Below are positions 8,401-18,338 of a DNA stretch of 64,000 nucleotides, in pieces. The position numbers and the translations under genes are program-made. Origin of the DNA: Francisella uliginis (GTDB lineage: Bacteria; Pseudomonadota; Gammaproteobacteria; Francisellales; Francisellaceae); contig NZ_CP016796.1 of NCBI RefSeq assembly GCF_001895265.1, positions 1,302,001 to 1,366,000 on the forward strand, given 5' to 3'. Positions within the stretch are counted from its first letter, which is position 1; every line of letters starts with the position of its first letter. The notes beneath the pieces are model-generated. The model saw nothing but the letters and a program-made list of their open reading frames with translations, was not told the DNA's origin and ran no database searches.

Positions 8401-10119
8401 TTACTGAGCAGAAAGATTTAGCTTTTTACCTGCAACCCATACTCTTTTAAGATGATTTACAACTTTTGGTGGTAAATTTGATGGTAGATCGACTAAAGTA
8501 TGATCTTTTTGGATAGAAATATTACAGATATGCTTACTATCAATATTTCCTTCATTTGCTATAGCACCTACAATATTTCTCGGTTGAACATCATTATCAC
8601 GACCAACCTCTAGTTTATATGTAGTTAAATCTATATTTGGAGTTCTACGTGGTTTTCTTTCTGATCTATCAAAGCGTCTATCACCACGATCACTTCTGTC
8701 ATTACGATCGCCTCTGCGCTCAAACCTATCATTTCTTCTACCATCTCTAGGATTTCTATCTCTACGAGGCTTATCATCTCTAGCTTGTATTTCTCTAGGG
8801 AAGAAAGACTTCTTACCTTGAGTAAGTAATGTTAAAACAGCTAAAAGCTCATCTGAATCAAGCTCTAACTCATCACGAATACCTGTAATTATCTCTTTAT
8901 ACTTATCTAAAGATTTATTTTTATCTATCGCTGAAGTTATTCTAGCTTTAAAATTCTCTATCCTACTATTAGCTAAATCTTTTGCACTTGGCATAAAGAC
9001 TTCTTGCATTGGAGATCCTGTAAATCTCTCTAAAATACGTAAGAATCTCATTTCTTTTAAAGGCACTAAAGAAATAGAAGTACCCTCACGTCCAGCTCTA
9101 CCTGTACGTCCAATTCTATGTACATAAGTATCTGTATCACCAGGCATATCATAGTTAATGACATGAGAAATTCTCTCAAGGTCAATACCTCTAGCAACCA
9201 CATCAGTAGCTACTAATATGTCTGATTTCGAACTTCTAAATTGATCAACAATATACTCTCTTTGAGATTGTTGCATATCACCATTTATCGCTGCGACTTT
9301 ATAGCCAAGAGCTTTTAAATTATCAGCTACTTCGATTGTACTAGTCTTAGTTTTAACAAAGATAATAACACCATCAGTCTCTTCAACTTCAAGCAATCTA
9401 TCTAAAGCATCTATTTTTCTAAAGCCTTTAATTACCATGAACTTTTGAGTTACTGTATTGGCTGTTTTTGTTTTTGCCTTTACTTGTATCTTACAAGGAT
9501 TTCTTAAATACTCTTGTATAATATCAGCAATATCCGTTGGAATTGTTGCTGAGAAAAGTAATCTTTGGCACTCATCTGATACATGACTTAATACAAACCT
9601 TACATCATCAATAAAACCCATTCTAAGCATTTCATCAGCTTCATCTAATACTAACGCTCTTAGATTATCAAGTTGTAATGTACCTTTTTCAATATGATCC
9701 ATTACACGCCCTGTAGTACCTACTACAACCTTAACACCTCTTTTAAGTGCTCTAATCTGTGAGCCATATTCTTGACCACCATAGATACAAGCAACATCTA
9801 GATTTGGGATGTTTTTTGCAAAAGCCTCAAACTGCTCTGCAACTTGTATAGCAAGCTCCCTAGTTGGAGCTAATACTAAAACTTGTGGCGCTCTATCTCT
9901 AGAGTCAAAATCCATGTTATTTATTAAAGGTAATGCAAATGCTGCTGTTTTACCTGTACCCGTTTGTGCTTGACCAAGCACATCTCTACCCGATAAGATA
10001 TATGGAATAGCATACTGTTGAATTGGCGTAGGATTTTCGTATCCTAGTTTAACAACAGTATCTACAATATCTTGACTTAGTCCAAGCTGACTAAAATCTT
10101 TTTTAGTTTCAGAATTCAT
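8401..10119 (-). CDS. deaD: DEAD-box ATP-dependent RNA helicase (CsdA/DeaD type)
   Basis: The 572-aa helicase has the Q motif (GYENPTPIQ, 26-34), Walker A AQTGTGKT (51-58), PTRELA (85-90), DEAD (159-162), SAT (190-192) and HRIGRTGRAGR near 335. After the RecA domains comes an Arg/Asp/Gly-rich low-complexity segment around 450-500, then a short RNA-binding DbpA/CsdA-like domain at the end. Such proteins remodel RNA during ribosome assembly and cold adaptation. The Ib motif reads TTGR instead of the common TPGR. Single gene with free space on both sides. Confidence 0.93.
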   Translation of the reverse strand: MNSETKKDFSQLGLSQDIVDTVVKLGYENPTPIQQYAIPYILSGRDVLGQAQTGTGKTAAFALPLINNMDFDSRDRAPQVLVLAPTRELAIQVAEQFEAFAKNIPNLDVACIYGGQEYGSQIRALKRGVKVVVGTTGRVMDHIEKGTLQLDNLRALVLDEADEMLRMGFIDDVRFVLSHVSDECQRLLFSATIPTDIADIIQEYLRNPCKIQVKAKTKTANTVTQKFMVIKGFRKIDALDRLLEVEETDGVIIFVKTKTSTIEVADNLKALGYKVAAINGDMQQSQREYIVDQFRSSKSDILVATDVVARGIDLERISHVINYDMPGDTDTYVHRIGRTGRAGREGTSISLVPLKEMRFLRILERFTGSPMQEVFMPSAKDLANSRIENFKARITSAIDKNKSLDKYKEIITGIRDELELDSDELLAVLTLLTQGKKSFFPREIQARDDKPRRDRNPRDGRRNDRFERRGDRNDRSDRGDRRFDRSERKPRRTPNIDLTTYKLEVGRDNDVQPRNIVGAIANEGNIDSKHICNISIQKDHTLVDLPSNLPPKVVNHLKRVWVAGKKLNLSAQ

Positions 10120-10184
10120 TTTTATCCGTAAATTTTTATTATGAGAAATCTTATTAATAATTTGAAAATTATGAGAAATTTAAA

Positions 10185-10463
10185 TTATCCGCGAGATGTA
10201 ACTTCTAATAGATGATAACCAAATTGAGTTTGTACTGGACCATGAACCGTATTTAGTTCATCATTAAATACTACTTTATCGAATTCAGGAACCATTTGTC
10301 CTTGAGAAAAAGTACCTAAATCACCACCTCTAGCACCAGATGGACATAGAGAATGCTTTTTAGCTGCTTCTTCAAATGTAATTTTACCTTCAGTTATGTC
10401 TTTTTTAATTTGTTGACATTCAGATTCTGATTGTACTAGCAAATGTCTAGCTGAAGCTTTCAT
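10185..10463 (-). CDS. ppiC: Parvulin-type peptidyl-prolyl isomerase
   Basis: A single 92-aa parvulin domain with no signal peptide, so cytoplasmic. It shows the parvulin pattern ASARHLLVQSE at the start, FEEAAKKHSLCPSGARGGDLG in the middle and FSQGQMVPEFDKVVF followed by VQTQFGYHLLEV at the end. It matches PpiC in size and sequence style and speeds up cis-trans isomerisation at prolines. Confidence 0.93.
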   Translation of the reverse strand: MKASARHLLVQSESECQQIKKDITEGKITFEEAAKKHSLCPSGARGGDLGTFSQGQMVPEFDKVVFNDELNTVHGPVQTQFGYHLLEVTSRG

Positions 10464-10559
10464 AATTATAGTTCCTTATTTTTTTGATTTAACTATTAGT
10501 AATTACAATGCAAAGAATACATTATTTAAGAAAAATATACAACTTTATTAGAAGCCTGA

Positions 10560-11960
10560 CTACTGACCAAGATTACGAAGTTTTTTACCTGATATTAAGT
10601 TATCTTCAATTTTTTCTAAGCTAACACCTTTTGTTTCAGGTACAAATAGTTTTAAGAAAACTATAGCAATCATACAAAATATAGCATAACTAATAAATAT
10701 CATTGGCTTACCCCAAACTCCTGCATCCATGATCACATTTGAATATGCTACTACTATCCAAACAAAAGTCCAGTTAACAATAGTTGTAATAGTCATACCA
10801 AACTCACGAACATTCTGTGGAAATATCTCAGAACAAATAATCCAAGCAACAGGTCCCCAAGAGCAAGCAAATCCAAAGATATACACTAAGCATGCAATCA
10901 ATAATATATACTTAGGAAATTCTGAATGAACTCCCGCAATATCAATAGCATAAAAACATATAGCTACAACTACAAGAGCTGCCGCCATCGTCAAAGCGCC
11001 TACTGTCAAAAGTTTTTTTCTGCCCCATTTTTCAACCCAACGAATCGCTGGAAATGTTGAAAGAAAGTTTACAAAAAATACTGCCAAACCTGCTAAGATT
11101 ATATTTAATCCAGCTCCTTGTAAGAAACTTGGTGCATAATATATCATTGCATTGATACCAACTAATTGTTGAAACATTTGAATCACTACACCAACAATAA
11201 GTATTTTCCAGAAGAAACCTTTACTTAACACTTGTTTAACAGAATGAGATTCTTGCTTATCATTTTGACTCATCTCTTGGATTTCTCTATCAATTTCATC
11301 CTTATTTCTAAGTCTTGCTAATACTTCTCTAGCCTCTCCTTCTCTATCTTTCATCATAAGCCATCTAGGACTTTTAGGTAAGAAAAAACAACCCAAAAAC
11401 ATTAAAAAAGCAAACAATGTAATAACACTAAACATTAAAGTTAATGATATTTTGGTATGTCCTGATACTTCAACAATCACGACATTGACTAAGCATATTA
11501 AAAATATACCGAATGTTATCATTAGCTGGAACAATGAAGACATCGCCCCACGAATATCTTTAGGAGCTGTCTCAGCTAAATATAAAGGTGTCGCAAAAGA
11601 AGCTAAACCAACACCAAAACCAAGAATAAATCTACAAGCAGTTAGAATATTCAAAGGAGGTAATAATGAAGACACTAAAGCTCCCATAAGGAATGAAAAT
11701 CCAGCTATTAACAATGTATTTTTTCTACCAAAGTATCTAGTAAAAAAACCACTACAAATAGTACCTAATATACCACCATAAGCTAAAATAGCATTAAACT
11801 TGCCTTCAGCAATACTACCTGGAGCCATATTATAAATATGATCAAGTGTCTTACCAGCATTTGCAATAAACCCTTGGTCTAAACCAAAAAGTAAACCACC
11901 TAAAGCTGCTATTATAGCAATTAAAAATACTATTCTTTTATATTCCTTTTGTGCTTCCAT
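10560..11960 (-). CDS. MFS sugar porter (GalP/XylE-like), copy A
   Basis: The 466-aa protein has 12 hydrophobic helices and the sugar-porter signatures: GFFTRYFGRK after helix 2, LPKSPRWLM before the central loop, QLVGINAMIYY in helix 7, and PETKGVSLEKIE near the end. It should bring in a hexose with protons. It lies 28 bases downstream of a second porter (11989-13371), which itself lies divergent to galT-galK, so galactose is the likely but unproven substrate. Confidence 0.88.
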   Translation of the reverse strand: MEAQKEYKRIVFLIAIIAALGGLLFGLDQGFIANAGKTLDHIYNMAPGSIAEGKFNAILAYGGILGTICSGFFTRYFGRKNTLLIAGFSFLMGALVSSLLPPLNILTACRFILGFGVGLASFATPLYLAETAPKDIRGAMSSLFQLMITFGIFLICLVNVVIVEVSGHTKISLTLMFSVITLFAFLMFLGCFFLPKSPRWLMMKDREGEAREVLARLRNKDEIDREIQEMSQNDKQESHSVKQVLSKGFFWKILIVGVVIQMFQQLVGINAMIYYAPSFLQGAGLNIILAGLAVFFVNFLSTFPAIRWVEKWGRKKLLTVGALTMAAALVVVAICFYAIDIAGVHSEFPKYILLIACLVYIFGFACSWGPVAWIICSEIFPQNVREFGMTITTIVNWTFVWIVVAYSNVIMDAGVWGKPMIFISYAIFCMIAIVFLKLFVPETKGVSLEKIEDNLISGKKLRNLGQ

Positions 11961-11988
11961 ATATCTCCACCATTATTTTTAAAATTTA

Positions 11989-13371
11989 CTAACATCCAAT
12001 TTTTGCTAAAGGTTTACCAGCTCTTAAATTATTCTCAATTTCTTCTAAAGAAACATCTTTTGTCTCTGGCACAAAGAACTTAACAAATAACACACAGACC
12101 ACACAAGATATCGCAAAACCAAAGAATGTATTTCCAGGGTGGTATGTCAACCAAGTAAGAGCAAAATTACCGATAATAGCATTACATATCCAGTTACTCA
12201 TCGTTGATGCTGTAACACCAAAATCTCTACCTTCTATAGGTTGAATCTCTGAACATAAAATCCAAATTACAGGCCCCATTGCTATAGCAAAACCGAATAT
12301 AAATAATAAGCAGAATATCAAAGCAGTCCACTGCAAAGCTTGTGATAGAACCATAGCCTGGCCGTAAGCAAAATGTGATTTAAATATAAACCCTACAACG
12401 ATACAAGAAGTTATAAGTAAACTTAAACCAAAATATAAGATTGGTTTACGTCCAAACTTATCAACATACTTAATAGCTATGAATGTTGTTAGCATATTTA
12501 ATAAACCAATTACAATAGTAGATGTTGATGGGTTAGTAAACCCAGCTAACTTAAAAATATCAGTTGAGTAATACATAAAAGCATTCATACCTGTGAACTG
12601 TTGAAATGCTTGAAGGGCTATACCTAAAAGCACTACTTTTACGAAAAACTTTTTCTTAAGTAAAGAAAAAACACTTACTCCTTTATGCGTAGTTTGCTTG
12701 ATTTCTTTATGTTCCTCTAGAGCCTCAATCTCACAAGATCTAATTTTCTTAAGGACTACAGCTGCTTCTTCATCATTACCTTTTAAAACAAGCCATCTTG
12801 GACTTCTTGGTAAAGTCAAACAACCAAAAAACATTATTACTGAGGGAACTGCTAACACTGATAGCATGATTCTCCAAGAGCCAGTACTCTCAAGAGCAGA
12901 GTTTGTTAAAAATACCAAAAATAAACCTATAGTTATCATTAGTTGATAAAGAGCAATTAAAGCTCCTCTGAATTCTTTTGGCGCTATTTCAGATAAGTAT
13001 AAAGGAGCAATAAATGATGCTATACCTACAGCTATACCTAAGATAAATCTAGACCCAATAAAGATTTCATAATTAGGAGATAAAATACCTACAATTGTAA
13101 AAATAGAAAATATAGCCGCCGCGATTAATAATACCTTTCTACGCCCATATTGTTTTGATAAAAAACCACTAGCAAAAGCTCCACAAGCAGCACCAAGTAA
13201 CAAAACACTAGACACATGACCACTTTCTTCAACGCTTAAACCAAATGTTTTTGATATAAAGCCCAAGGAGCCATTAACATAACCAATATCCATACCGAAT
13301 AATAGCCCGGCCAAAGCTGCTATTATAGCCACGCGAATGACTACAAAATTTATTTTACTTGCATTTTGCAT
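11989..13371 (-). CDS. MFS sugar porter (GalP/XylE-like), copy B
   Basis: This 460-aa, 12-helix porter is a clear paralogue of its neighbour downstream. Signatures are GFLSKQYGRRK, LPRSPRWLV, QQFTGMNAFMYY and PETKDVSLEEIE. It is the first gene of the pair and faces galT across a 102-base divergent spacer. An AGGAAG ribosome site lies just before its ATG. Tandem duplication followed by divergence is the natural explanation for two adjacent porters. Confidence 0.88.
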   Translation of the reverse strand: MQNASKINFVVIRVAIIAALAGLLFGMDIGYVNGSLGFISKTFGLSVEESGHVSSVLLLGAACGAFASGFLSKQYGRRKVLLIAAAIFSIFTIVGILSPNYEIFIGSRFILGIAVGIASFIAPLYLSEIAPKEFRGALIALYQLMITIGLFLVFLTNSALESTGSWRIMLSVLAVPSVIMFFGCLTLPRSPRWLVLKGNDEEAAVVLKKIRSCEIEALEEHKEIKQTTHKGVSVFSLLKKKFFVKVVLLGIALQAFQQFTGMNAFMYYSTDIFKLAGFTNPSTSTIVIGLLNMLTTFIAIKYVDKFGRKPILYFGLSLLITSCIVVGFIFKSHFAYGQAMVLSQALQWTALIFCLLFIFGFAIAMGPVIWILCSEIQPIEGRDFGVTASTMSNWICNAIIGNFALTWLTYHPGNTFFGFAISCVVCVLFVKFFVPETKDVSLEEIENNLRAGKPLAKIGC

Positions 13372-13410
13372 ACATATATCTTCCTATACTGTTTCGAATA
13401 TTAAATTTAA

Positions 13411-13438
13411 TTAACACTTATAATAATGATGATATACT
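13411..13438 (+). promoter_or_regulatory. Candidate promoter for galT-galK
   Basis: TTAACA at 13411-13416 and TATACT at 13433-13438 are separated by 16 bases; each hexamer differs from the consensus at one position. A transcript would start near 13445 and give a leader of about 30 bases before the galT ATG at 13474. No start site has been measured. Confidence 0.4.
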
Positions 13439-13473
13439 ATACATAAAATACAAAACAACTATTTTTAATAAAA

Positions 13474-14505
13474 ATGGCTATGAATATTTCACAGAAAATC
13501 TCTCAAATAAAGCTCTCTCACCGCCGAAAAAATATATTAACAAATGAATGGGTTTTAGTATCACCTCATAGACTTAATAGACCTTGGCAAGGCCAATCAG
13601 AGGAGAATGCAAAAGATACACGTCCAGAATATGACGAAAACTGCTATCTATGTCCTACCAATACAAGGGCTAATGGAGAGACAAATCCAAATTTTGAAGA
13701 GACTTTTATATTTGAAAATGATTTTTCAGCTCTTTCAAAAGAAAAAATAGCCACTGATTTAGAAATAAATGATGGTTTATTCCAAGTAAGTGGTGCCACA
13801 GGTGTTGCAAAAGTAGTCTGCTTCTCTGCAAAACATAACTTAACTATGGCATCTATGCAAGAAAAAGACATAACTAAAGTGGTTGATTTATGGTCAGATG
13901 AAGTATCAAACTTAAGTAAAAAATATCAATGGGTTCAAGTTTTTGAAAACAAAGGAGCTATTATGGGGTGCTCAAACCCACATCCTCATGGACAAATATG
14001 GGCTTGTGATTTCTTGCCTACAGAAGCTCAAAAAGAAGAGCATTCTCAAAAAGAATATTTTGAGAAAAACAAATCTAATATGCTTTTAGATTATACAAAT
14101 CGTGAAATTAACGAGAAAGAAAGAATCGTTTACCAAAATGATGATTGGCTAGTTGTTGTACCATTTTGGGCAACATGGCCTTATGAAACTTTACTTTTAC
14201 CAAAGTTTAAATGCTCACATTTAAACTTTTTAACTGCAGAACAAAAAATATCACTTGCTAATGCTCTTAAAACATTGTTAGTAAAATACGATAAGCTTTT
14301 TGATACTTCATTCCCATATTCTATGGGCTGGCATGGTTCTATAGGAGCCCAGGAATCTGATCATTGGCAACTTCACGCACATTTTTATCCTCCGCTATTA
14401 CGCTCTGCTACAGTTAAGAAATTTATGGTAGGTTTTGAGATGCTTGGTGAGTCTCAAAGAGATATTACACCTGAATTAGCCGCACAAGTATTAAGAGAGT
14501 TATGA
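13474..14505 (+). CDS. galT: Galactose-1-phosphate uridylyltransferase
   Basis: The 343-aa enzyme swaps UMP between UDP-glucose and galactose-1-phosphate in the Leloir pathway. The active-site motif is NPHPHGQIWA (about 169-178), where the second His carries UMP. The NEWVLVSPHRLNRPW start, YLCPTNTR zinc-type segment and late HWQLHAHFYPP also match GalT. The start could be the first ATG or the third codon, also Met. The galK start overlaps its stop, which suggests coupled translation. Confidence 0.96.
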   Translation: MAMNISQKISQIKLSHRRKNILTNEWVLVSPHRLNRPWQGQSEENAKDTRPEYDENCYLCPTNTRANGETNPNFEETFIFENDFSALSKEKIATDLEINDGLFQVSGATGVAKVVCFSAKHNLTMASMQEKDITKVVDLWSDEVSNLSKKYQWVQVFENKGAIMGCSNPHPHGQIWACDFLPTEAQKEEHSQKEYFEKNKSNMLLDYTNREINEKERIVYQNDDWLVVVPFWATWPYETLLLPKFKCSHLNFLTAEQKISLANALKTLLVKYDKLFDTSFPYSMGWHGSIGAQESDHWQLHAHFYPPLLRSATVKKFMVGFEMLGESQRDITPELAAQVLREL

Positions 14506-15653
14506 TTATGAGTTGTATCAAAGATAATTTAGTTAGTCGCTTTAAAAAGCTATATAACACTAATCCTGAGATGTTTTTCTCTCCTGGTAGAGTTAATCTA
14601 ATTGGTGAACATACTGACTATAATAATGGTTTTGTAATGCCATTTGCTATAAATAAAGGGACATTTATAGCTATTGCAAAAAGAGATGACAATATAGTCA
14701 ATGTATATAGTGAAAATTTGGATGATTCAACATCCTTCGATCTAGTGGAAATTAAACAAGAAATATCTAACACTTGGCAGAACTATATTAAAGGTACTTT
14801 AAATATTATCAAAGAAGAATTTTCAGCAAATATTAAAGGTGCTGATATTTATATATTTAGTGATCTACCTTTCGGTGCTGGACTTTCCTCATCAGCTTCA
14901 TTAAATACAGCAATTGCTTTTGCTTATAATGAAACTTATGAATTAGACATTTCTAAACTTGACCTTGCTAAAATTGCTCAAAAGGTTGAACACAACTATA
15001 TTGGTACTAAGTGCGGTCTTATGGATCAGATGGCATGCATATTTTCACAAGAGAATTCAGCTACAATGATTGATTGTGATAATGACAAGCATAACAATAT
15101 CCCTTTTGAGCTTGATGAGTTATCTGTTTTGATTGCAGATACAAATATCAAACATAATTTAGCCGATTCTGCCTATAATAAACGCAGACAGGTTTGTGAA
15201 AATATTGCGAAATTTAATAATATCAAATCACTAAGAGAGATAGATAATCAAAAGCTTGAACAAACTAAAGCTAATTTCTCTGAACAAGATTATAAGTTAG
15301 CATTACATGTCTTTACAGAAAACCAAAGAGTCGTCGATGCTACTAAAGCAATGCAAACTAAAGACTGGCAAAGCTTAGGCAAACTAATGTATCAATCACA
15401 TAATTCGCTAAAAAATGACTATAGGGTAAGTTCTGATGAACTAGACTATTTAGTCGATTTATCAAGAAAGTTTGATGGAGTTTATGGCGCTAGAATGACT
15501 GGTGGTGGTTTTGGAGGCTCTACAATACACCTTTTACCAAGTAAAATGCTTAAAGAATATAGTAATTACTTAGAGAGTAACTATTATGCAAAGTTTAATA
15601 TAAGGCCAAACTTTTATATCTCAAAAGCTTGTCAAGGAACGCATCAGATCTAG
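14502..15653 (+). CDS. galK: Galactokinase
   Basis: The 383-aa GHMP kinase phosphorylates galactose. Marks are the galactose-binding SPGRVNLIGEHTDYNNGFV near residue 30, the ATP-binding LPFGAGLSSSASLNTA near 125, and GARMTGGGFGGSTI near 330. The start overlaps the galT stop by four bases; an in-frame ATG at 14508 is an alternative. Its stop shares the CTAG tetranucleotide 15650-15653 with the stop of the convergent HIT gene. Confidence 0.97.
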   Translation: MIMSCIKDNLVSRFKKLYNTNPEMFFSPGRVNLIGEHTDYNNGFVMPFAINKGTFIAIAKRDDNIVNVYSENLDDSTSFDLVEIKQEISNTWQNYIKGTLNIIKEEFSANIKGADIYIFSDLPFGAGLSSSASLNTAIAFAYNETYELDISKLDLAKIAQKVEHNYIGTKCGLMDQMACIFSQENSATMIDCDNDKHNNIPFELDELSVLIADTNIKHNLADSAYNKRRQVCENIAKFNNIKSLREIDNQKLEQTKANFSEQDYKLALHVFTENQRVVDATKAMQTKDWQSLGKLMYQSHNSLKNDYRVSSDELDYLVDLSRKFDGVYGARMTGGGFGGSTIHLLPSKMLKEYSNYLESNYYAKFNIRPNFYISKACQGTHQI

Positions 15654-16045
15654 AATATCTTTCTAACCTTCTCTACTAAGCTACTTTTTTCTTGTTTTGT
15701 ATATGGTTTAGGATCAATATTCCCCCACACTGGAGCTGGCCAAGCTGGATCATTCTCAAATCGTCCTACAATATGAATATGCATTTGTTTGACAACATTA
15801 CCAATAGTCGCAACATTTAGCTTATCTGCATTATACCCTTTAACTATAAAATCAGAGAGCTTATTAATAATCTTATTTACATTGTACTGAACTGAATCAT
15901 CCAGTTGATACCATTCTGTTCTATCTGTAAAAGGTACTACAATAAACCACGGTATAGTAGAGTTATTCATCACCAAGATTTTACAATCTAAATGCTCACA
16001 AACTTCAAAAGTATCAGCTTCTAAACGAGAATCTAGTTTAAACAT
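15650..16045 (-). CDS. HIT-domain protein
   Basis: The 131-aa protein carries [10 protein letters not shown] near residue 106, the histidine-triad active site of the HIT branch in which the first His is replaced. [22 protein letters not shown] and DRTEWYQL fit the same family. HIT proteins hydrolyse or transfer nucleotides from nucleotide conjugates; the natural substrate is unknown. Its start overlaps the kdsB end by eight bases, so it is the last gene of that transcript. Confidence 0.85.
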   Translation of the reverse strand: MFKLDSRLEADTFEVCEHLDCKILVMNNSTIPWFIVVPFTDRTEWYQLDDSVQYNVNKIINKLSDFIVKGYNADKLNVATIGNVVKQMHIHIVGRFENDPAWPAPVWGNIDPKPYTKQEKSSLVEKVRKIF

Positions 16046-16790
16046 TGAAGAGCCTCCTTATTTTTTCTAAATCTTGTTGAGTATCAACGCCGGCAGGAGT
16101 TAGCTTAAGAGCTTGATCAATAGCTATTTTATAACCATTATATAGAACTCTAAGCTGTTCAAGTGCTTCATACTTTTCTATAGGTGATACAGTTAGTTCT
16201 GCATAATGTTTCAAAAAACCAACTCTATACGTATAAATACCAATATGTCTAAAAAATTCTGATATATTAACTTCTTGATTTTCAGAATAGCCTCTTTCAA
16301 AAGGAATTGAAGCTCTACTGAAGTACAAAGCATAATTATTCTTATCAAAAACTACTTTGACGTTATTAGGGTTATAAATATCTTCAGCTTCAATTATTCT
16401 CTCACAAAGAGTAGATACTACAGCCTCTGGCTTATCTATTAATAACTGCGCAGCTTGCTCAATATTCTCTACTGGTATTAAAGGCTCATCACCTTGAACA
16501 TTGACTACAATATCTTCATCATCAAACCCCAAACTAGTAACAGCTTCGGCAATTCTATCTGTACCTGACTCATGATCATCTCTTGTTAAAATAACTTTTG
16601 CACCAAAACCTTCTGCTACATCTTTAATCTCTTGAGAGTCTGTAGCTATGATTATGCTTTTGAATTTTGTCTTAGAGACTTGCTCGTATACTCTTTGAAT
16701 CATGGATTTACCAGCGATATCAGCAAGCATTTTTCCAGGCAGACGAGTTGATTTAAGTCGTGCTGGAATTACAACATGAATATTAATCAT
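16038..16790 (-). CDS. kdsB: 3-deoxy-manno-octulosonate cytidylyltransferase
   Basis: The ATG at 16790 gives a 250-aa protein starting [19 protein letters not shown], the standard KdsB nucleotide-binding opening, with a GAGG ribosome site upstream inside the previous gene. [11 protein letters not shown] near 100 and the late [10 protein letters not shown] also match. It activates Kdo as CMP-Kdo for lipopolysaccharide core assembly. The start lies inside the Trm112-like gene end (8-base overlap); these two genes are adjacent in many gammaproteobacteria. Confidence 0.96.
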   Translation of the reverse strand: MINIHVVIPARLKSTRLPGKMLADIAGKSMIQRVYEQVSKTKFKSIIIATDSQEIKDVAEGFGAKVILTRDDHESGTDRIAEAVTSLGFDDEDIVVNVQGDEPLIPVENIEQAAQLLIDKPEAVVSTLCERIIEAEDIYNPNNVKVVFDKNNYALYFSRASIPFERGYSENQEVNISEFFRHIGIYTYRVGFLKHYAELTVSPIEKYEALEQLRVLYNGYKIAIDQALKLTPAGVDTQQDLEKIRRLFNV

Positions 16791-16971
16791 ATTTTTTAAC
16801 CTCTTCAAGAGTTAATCTCTTTGCTTCTTCAACTAACATCACCGGAATATTTTCTCTAATTGGGTAAGCTAACTTATCAGCTTTACAAATTAAAACTTGA
16901 TTCTCTTTATCATAATATAAGCCTGATCTACAAACTGGACAAACTAACACATTTAAAACTGAATGATCCAT
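16783..16971 (-). CDS. Trm112 family small zinc-ribbon protein (YcaR-like)
   Basis: This 62-aa protein starts [18 protein letters not shown], with one CxxC pair, followed by [20 protein letters not shown], the Trm112/YcaR signature. In other organisms Trm112 activates methyltransferases; the bacterial role is unclear. It overlaps the TusA-like stop by one base and the kdsB start by eight, so it is translated within one operon. Confidence 0.88.
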   Translation of the reverse strand: MDHSVLNVLVCPVCRSGLYYDKENQVLICKADKLAYPIRENIPVMLVEEAKRLTLEEVKKYD

Positions 16972-17189
16972 TATTTTACCTCGATTACAAATTCATATTT
17001 ATCTTCTACTTGCTCTGCTTTGACAAGTATATAATCATTAACTTTACACCATGCTGGTATATCATGCATAGTCCCAGGATCTGTACATATTACTTTTAGC
17101 TGTTCACCTGAGCTCATACCTCGTAAAGCATTTTGTGTTTTAATCACAGGCATAGGACATAATAATCTTTCAAGACTTAATTCTTTCAT
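16971..17189 (-). CDS. TusA family sulfur-carrier protein
   Basis: The ATG at 17189 shares a base with the stop of the PP-loop gene and gives a 72-aa protein. MKELSLERLLCPMPVIKTQNAL has the CPMP motif with the persulfide-carrying Cys, and IPAWCKVNDY closes the fold. TusA proteins relay sulfur for tRNA thiolation and related reactions. Coupling to the PP-loop ATPase just upstream makes a shared sulfur-transfer job likely. Confidence 0.9.
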   Translation of the reverse strand: MKELSLERLLCPMPVIKTQNALRGMSSGEQLKVICTDPGTMHDIPAWCKVNDYILVKAEQVEDKYEFVIEVK

Positions 17190-18235
17190 TATATATACCA
17201 CTCCTGTTTGATATCATCGGCTGGCATAGGTTTTACAACGATTTCTTTACTCGTTCCATCTGTGTAGTTAAACACCATAGTTACACTATCAGCATTTTTA
17301 CCTTGGGTAAATCTACCTAAGACACTTGCTGTAAACTCCTCATCAGCTTTATCAAAATCACCATCTATTAAGATTAATGGACCACCGTGAGATGAGCAAT
17401 ACACATGAGTAAATTGATTCTTATAACCATTTAAATAATTATTCTCGCCTTCTTCACGACCAATTATCAATTTATATTCTGGTTTAAAACGAAGGTGTCT
17501 GCCAACTTTTAGAAGCATAATATCATCAAACTCATATTCTTTTGAATTACGCGCCTGCCATAGATCAACTAGCTTATCAGAATATTGTTTATCTGTAAGG
17601 AAACAACAACCTCCAGCTGGAGATGCATAGTCTTCGATACCCCAATCACGCGCCATTTTCATTTGCTCTTTTCTACCACGTCCCGTGATTCCCATTAGCT
17701 TAGATCTATCAACCCAACCTTCTCTTTCAGGTTTAGTTTCCGGTAAATTCTTTGCACTAAGAGGTCTAAGAAGTAAATCATCAATACCTGATTGTTTTTG
17801 TACTACTGGCATAGTGCTTTTACGCTGGGACATTGGTCTTTGACCAATAACTTCACCTGTTATAATAAAGTCAAAACCATTTTCTATAGCCCATTCTTTT
17901 GCTTTACGCACCATAAAGATTTTACAATCAAGACATGGGTTCATATTTGCACCATAACCGTATTTAGGATTTAGAAGTACATCTTTATATTCTTCTATCA
18001 CATCAATGATATGTAGTTTTATACCAAGTTGTTCAGCAACCCATAGCGCATTATTTCTTTTTTGTTTTTCTTTATCATGTTTACGAATCGCATGAGTATG
18101 CCCTTCAACACAAAAACCTGTAAAAAAATTTATACCCTCAACATGAACACCTTGCTCTAACATCATCTTTGTTGCAAGCATTGAATCAAGACCACCAGAT
18201 ATTAGTGATATTGCTTTTCTTTGTTTATTTTCCAT
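17189..18235 (-). CDS. PP-loop ATP pyrophosphatase, probable thiolation enzyme
   Basis: Starting at the ATG at 18235, the 348-aa protein has the adenylating PP-loop LISGGLDSMLA near residue 10, an ENGFDFIITGEVIGQRPMSQ segment, a CLDCK pair near 100, and a GGCCFLTD cysteine pair near 210. These match a family often annotated as ThiI/MnmA-like tRNA thiolation proteins. Adjacent TusA and the cysteines support sulfur insertion into RNA or another acceptor. The exact product (s2U, s4U or other) is not shown; the C-terminal 140 residues are not recognised beyond family level. Confidence 0.75.
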   Translation of the reverse strand: MENKQRKAISLISGGLDSMLATKMMLEQGVHVEGINFFTGFCVEGHTHAIRKHDKEKQKRNNALWVAEQLGIKLHIIDVIEEYKDVLLNPKYGYGANMNPCLDCKIFMVRKAKEWAIENGFDFIITGEVIGQRPMSQRKSTMPVVQKQSGIDDLLLRPLSAKNLPETKPEREGWVDRSKLMGITGRGRKEQMKMARDWGIEDYASPAGGCCFLTDKQYSDKLVDLWQARNSKEYEFDDIMLLKVGRHLRFKPEYKLIIGREEGENNYLNGYKNQFTHVYCSSHGGPLILIDGDFDKADEEFTASVLGRFTQGKNADSVTMVFNYTDGTSKEIVVKPMPADDIKQEWYI

Positions 18236-18338
18236 ATTATTTGTAGTTTTAAAATTCAAATATTCAATATTTGTGATAATTTTAACATATCAGCATTTTA
18301 TAACTATAGTTTTTGTTAAATGCTATGATTCTGCTAAA

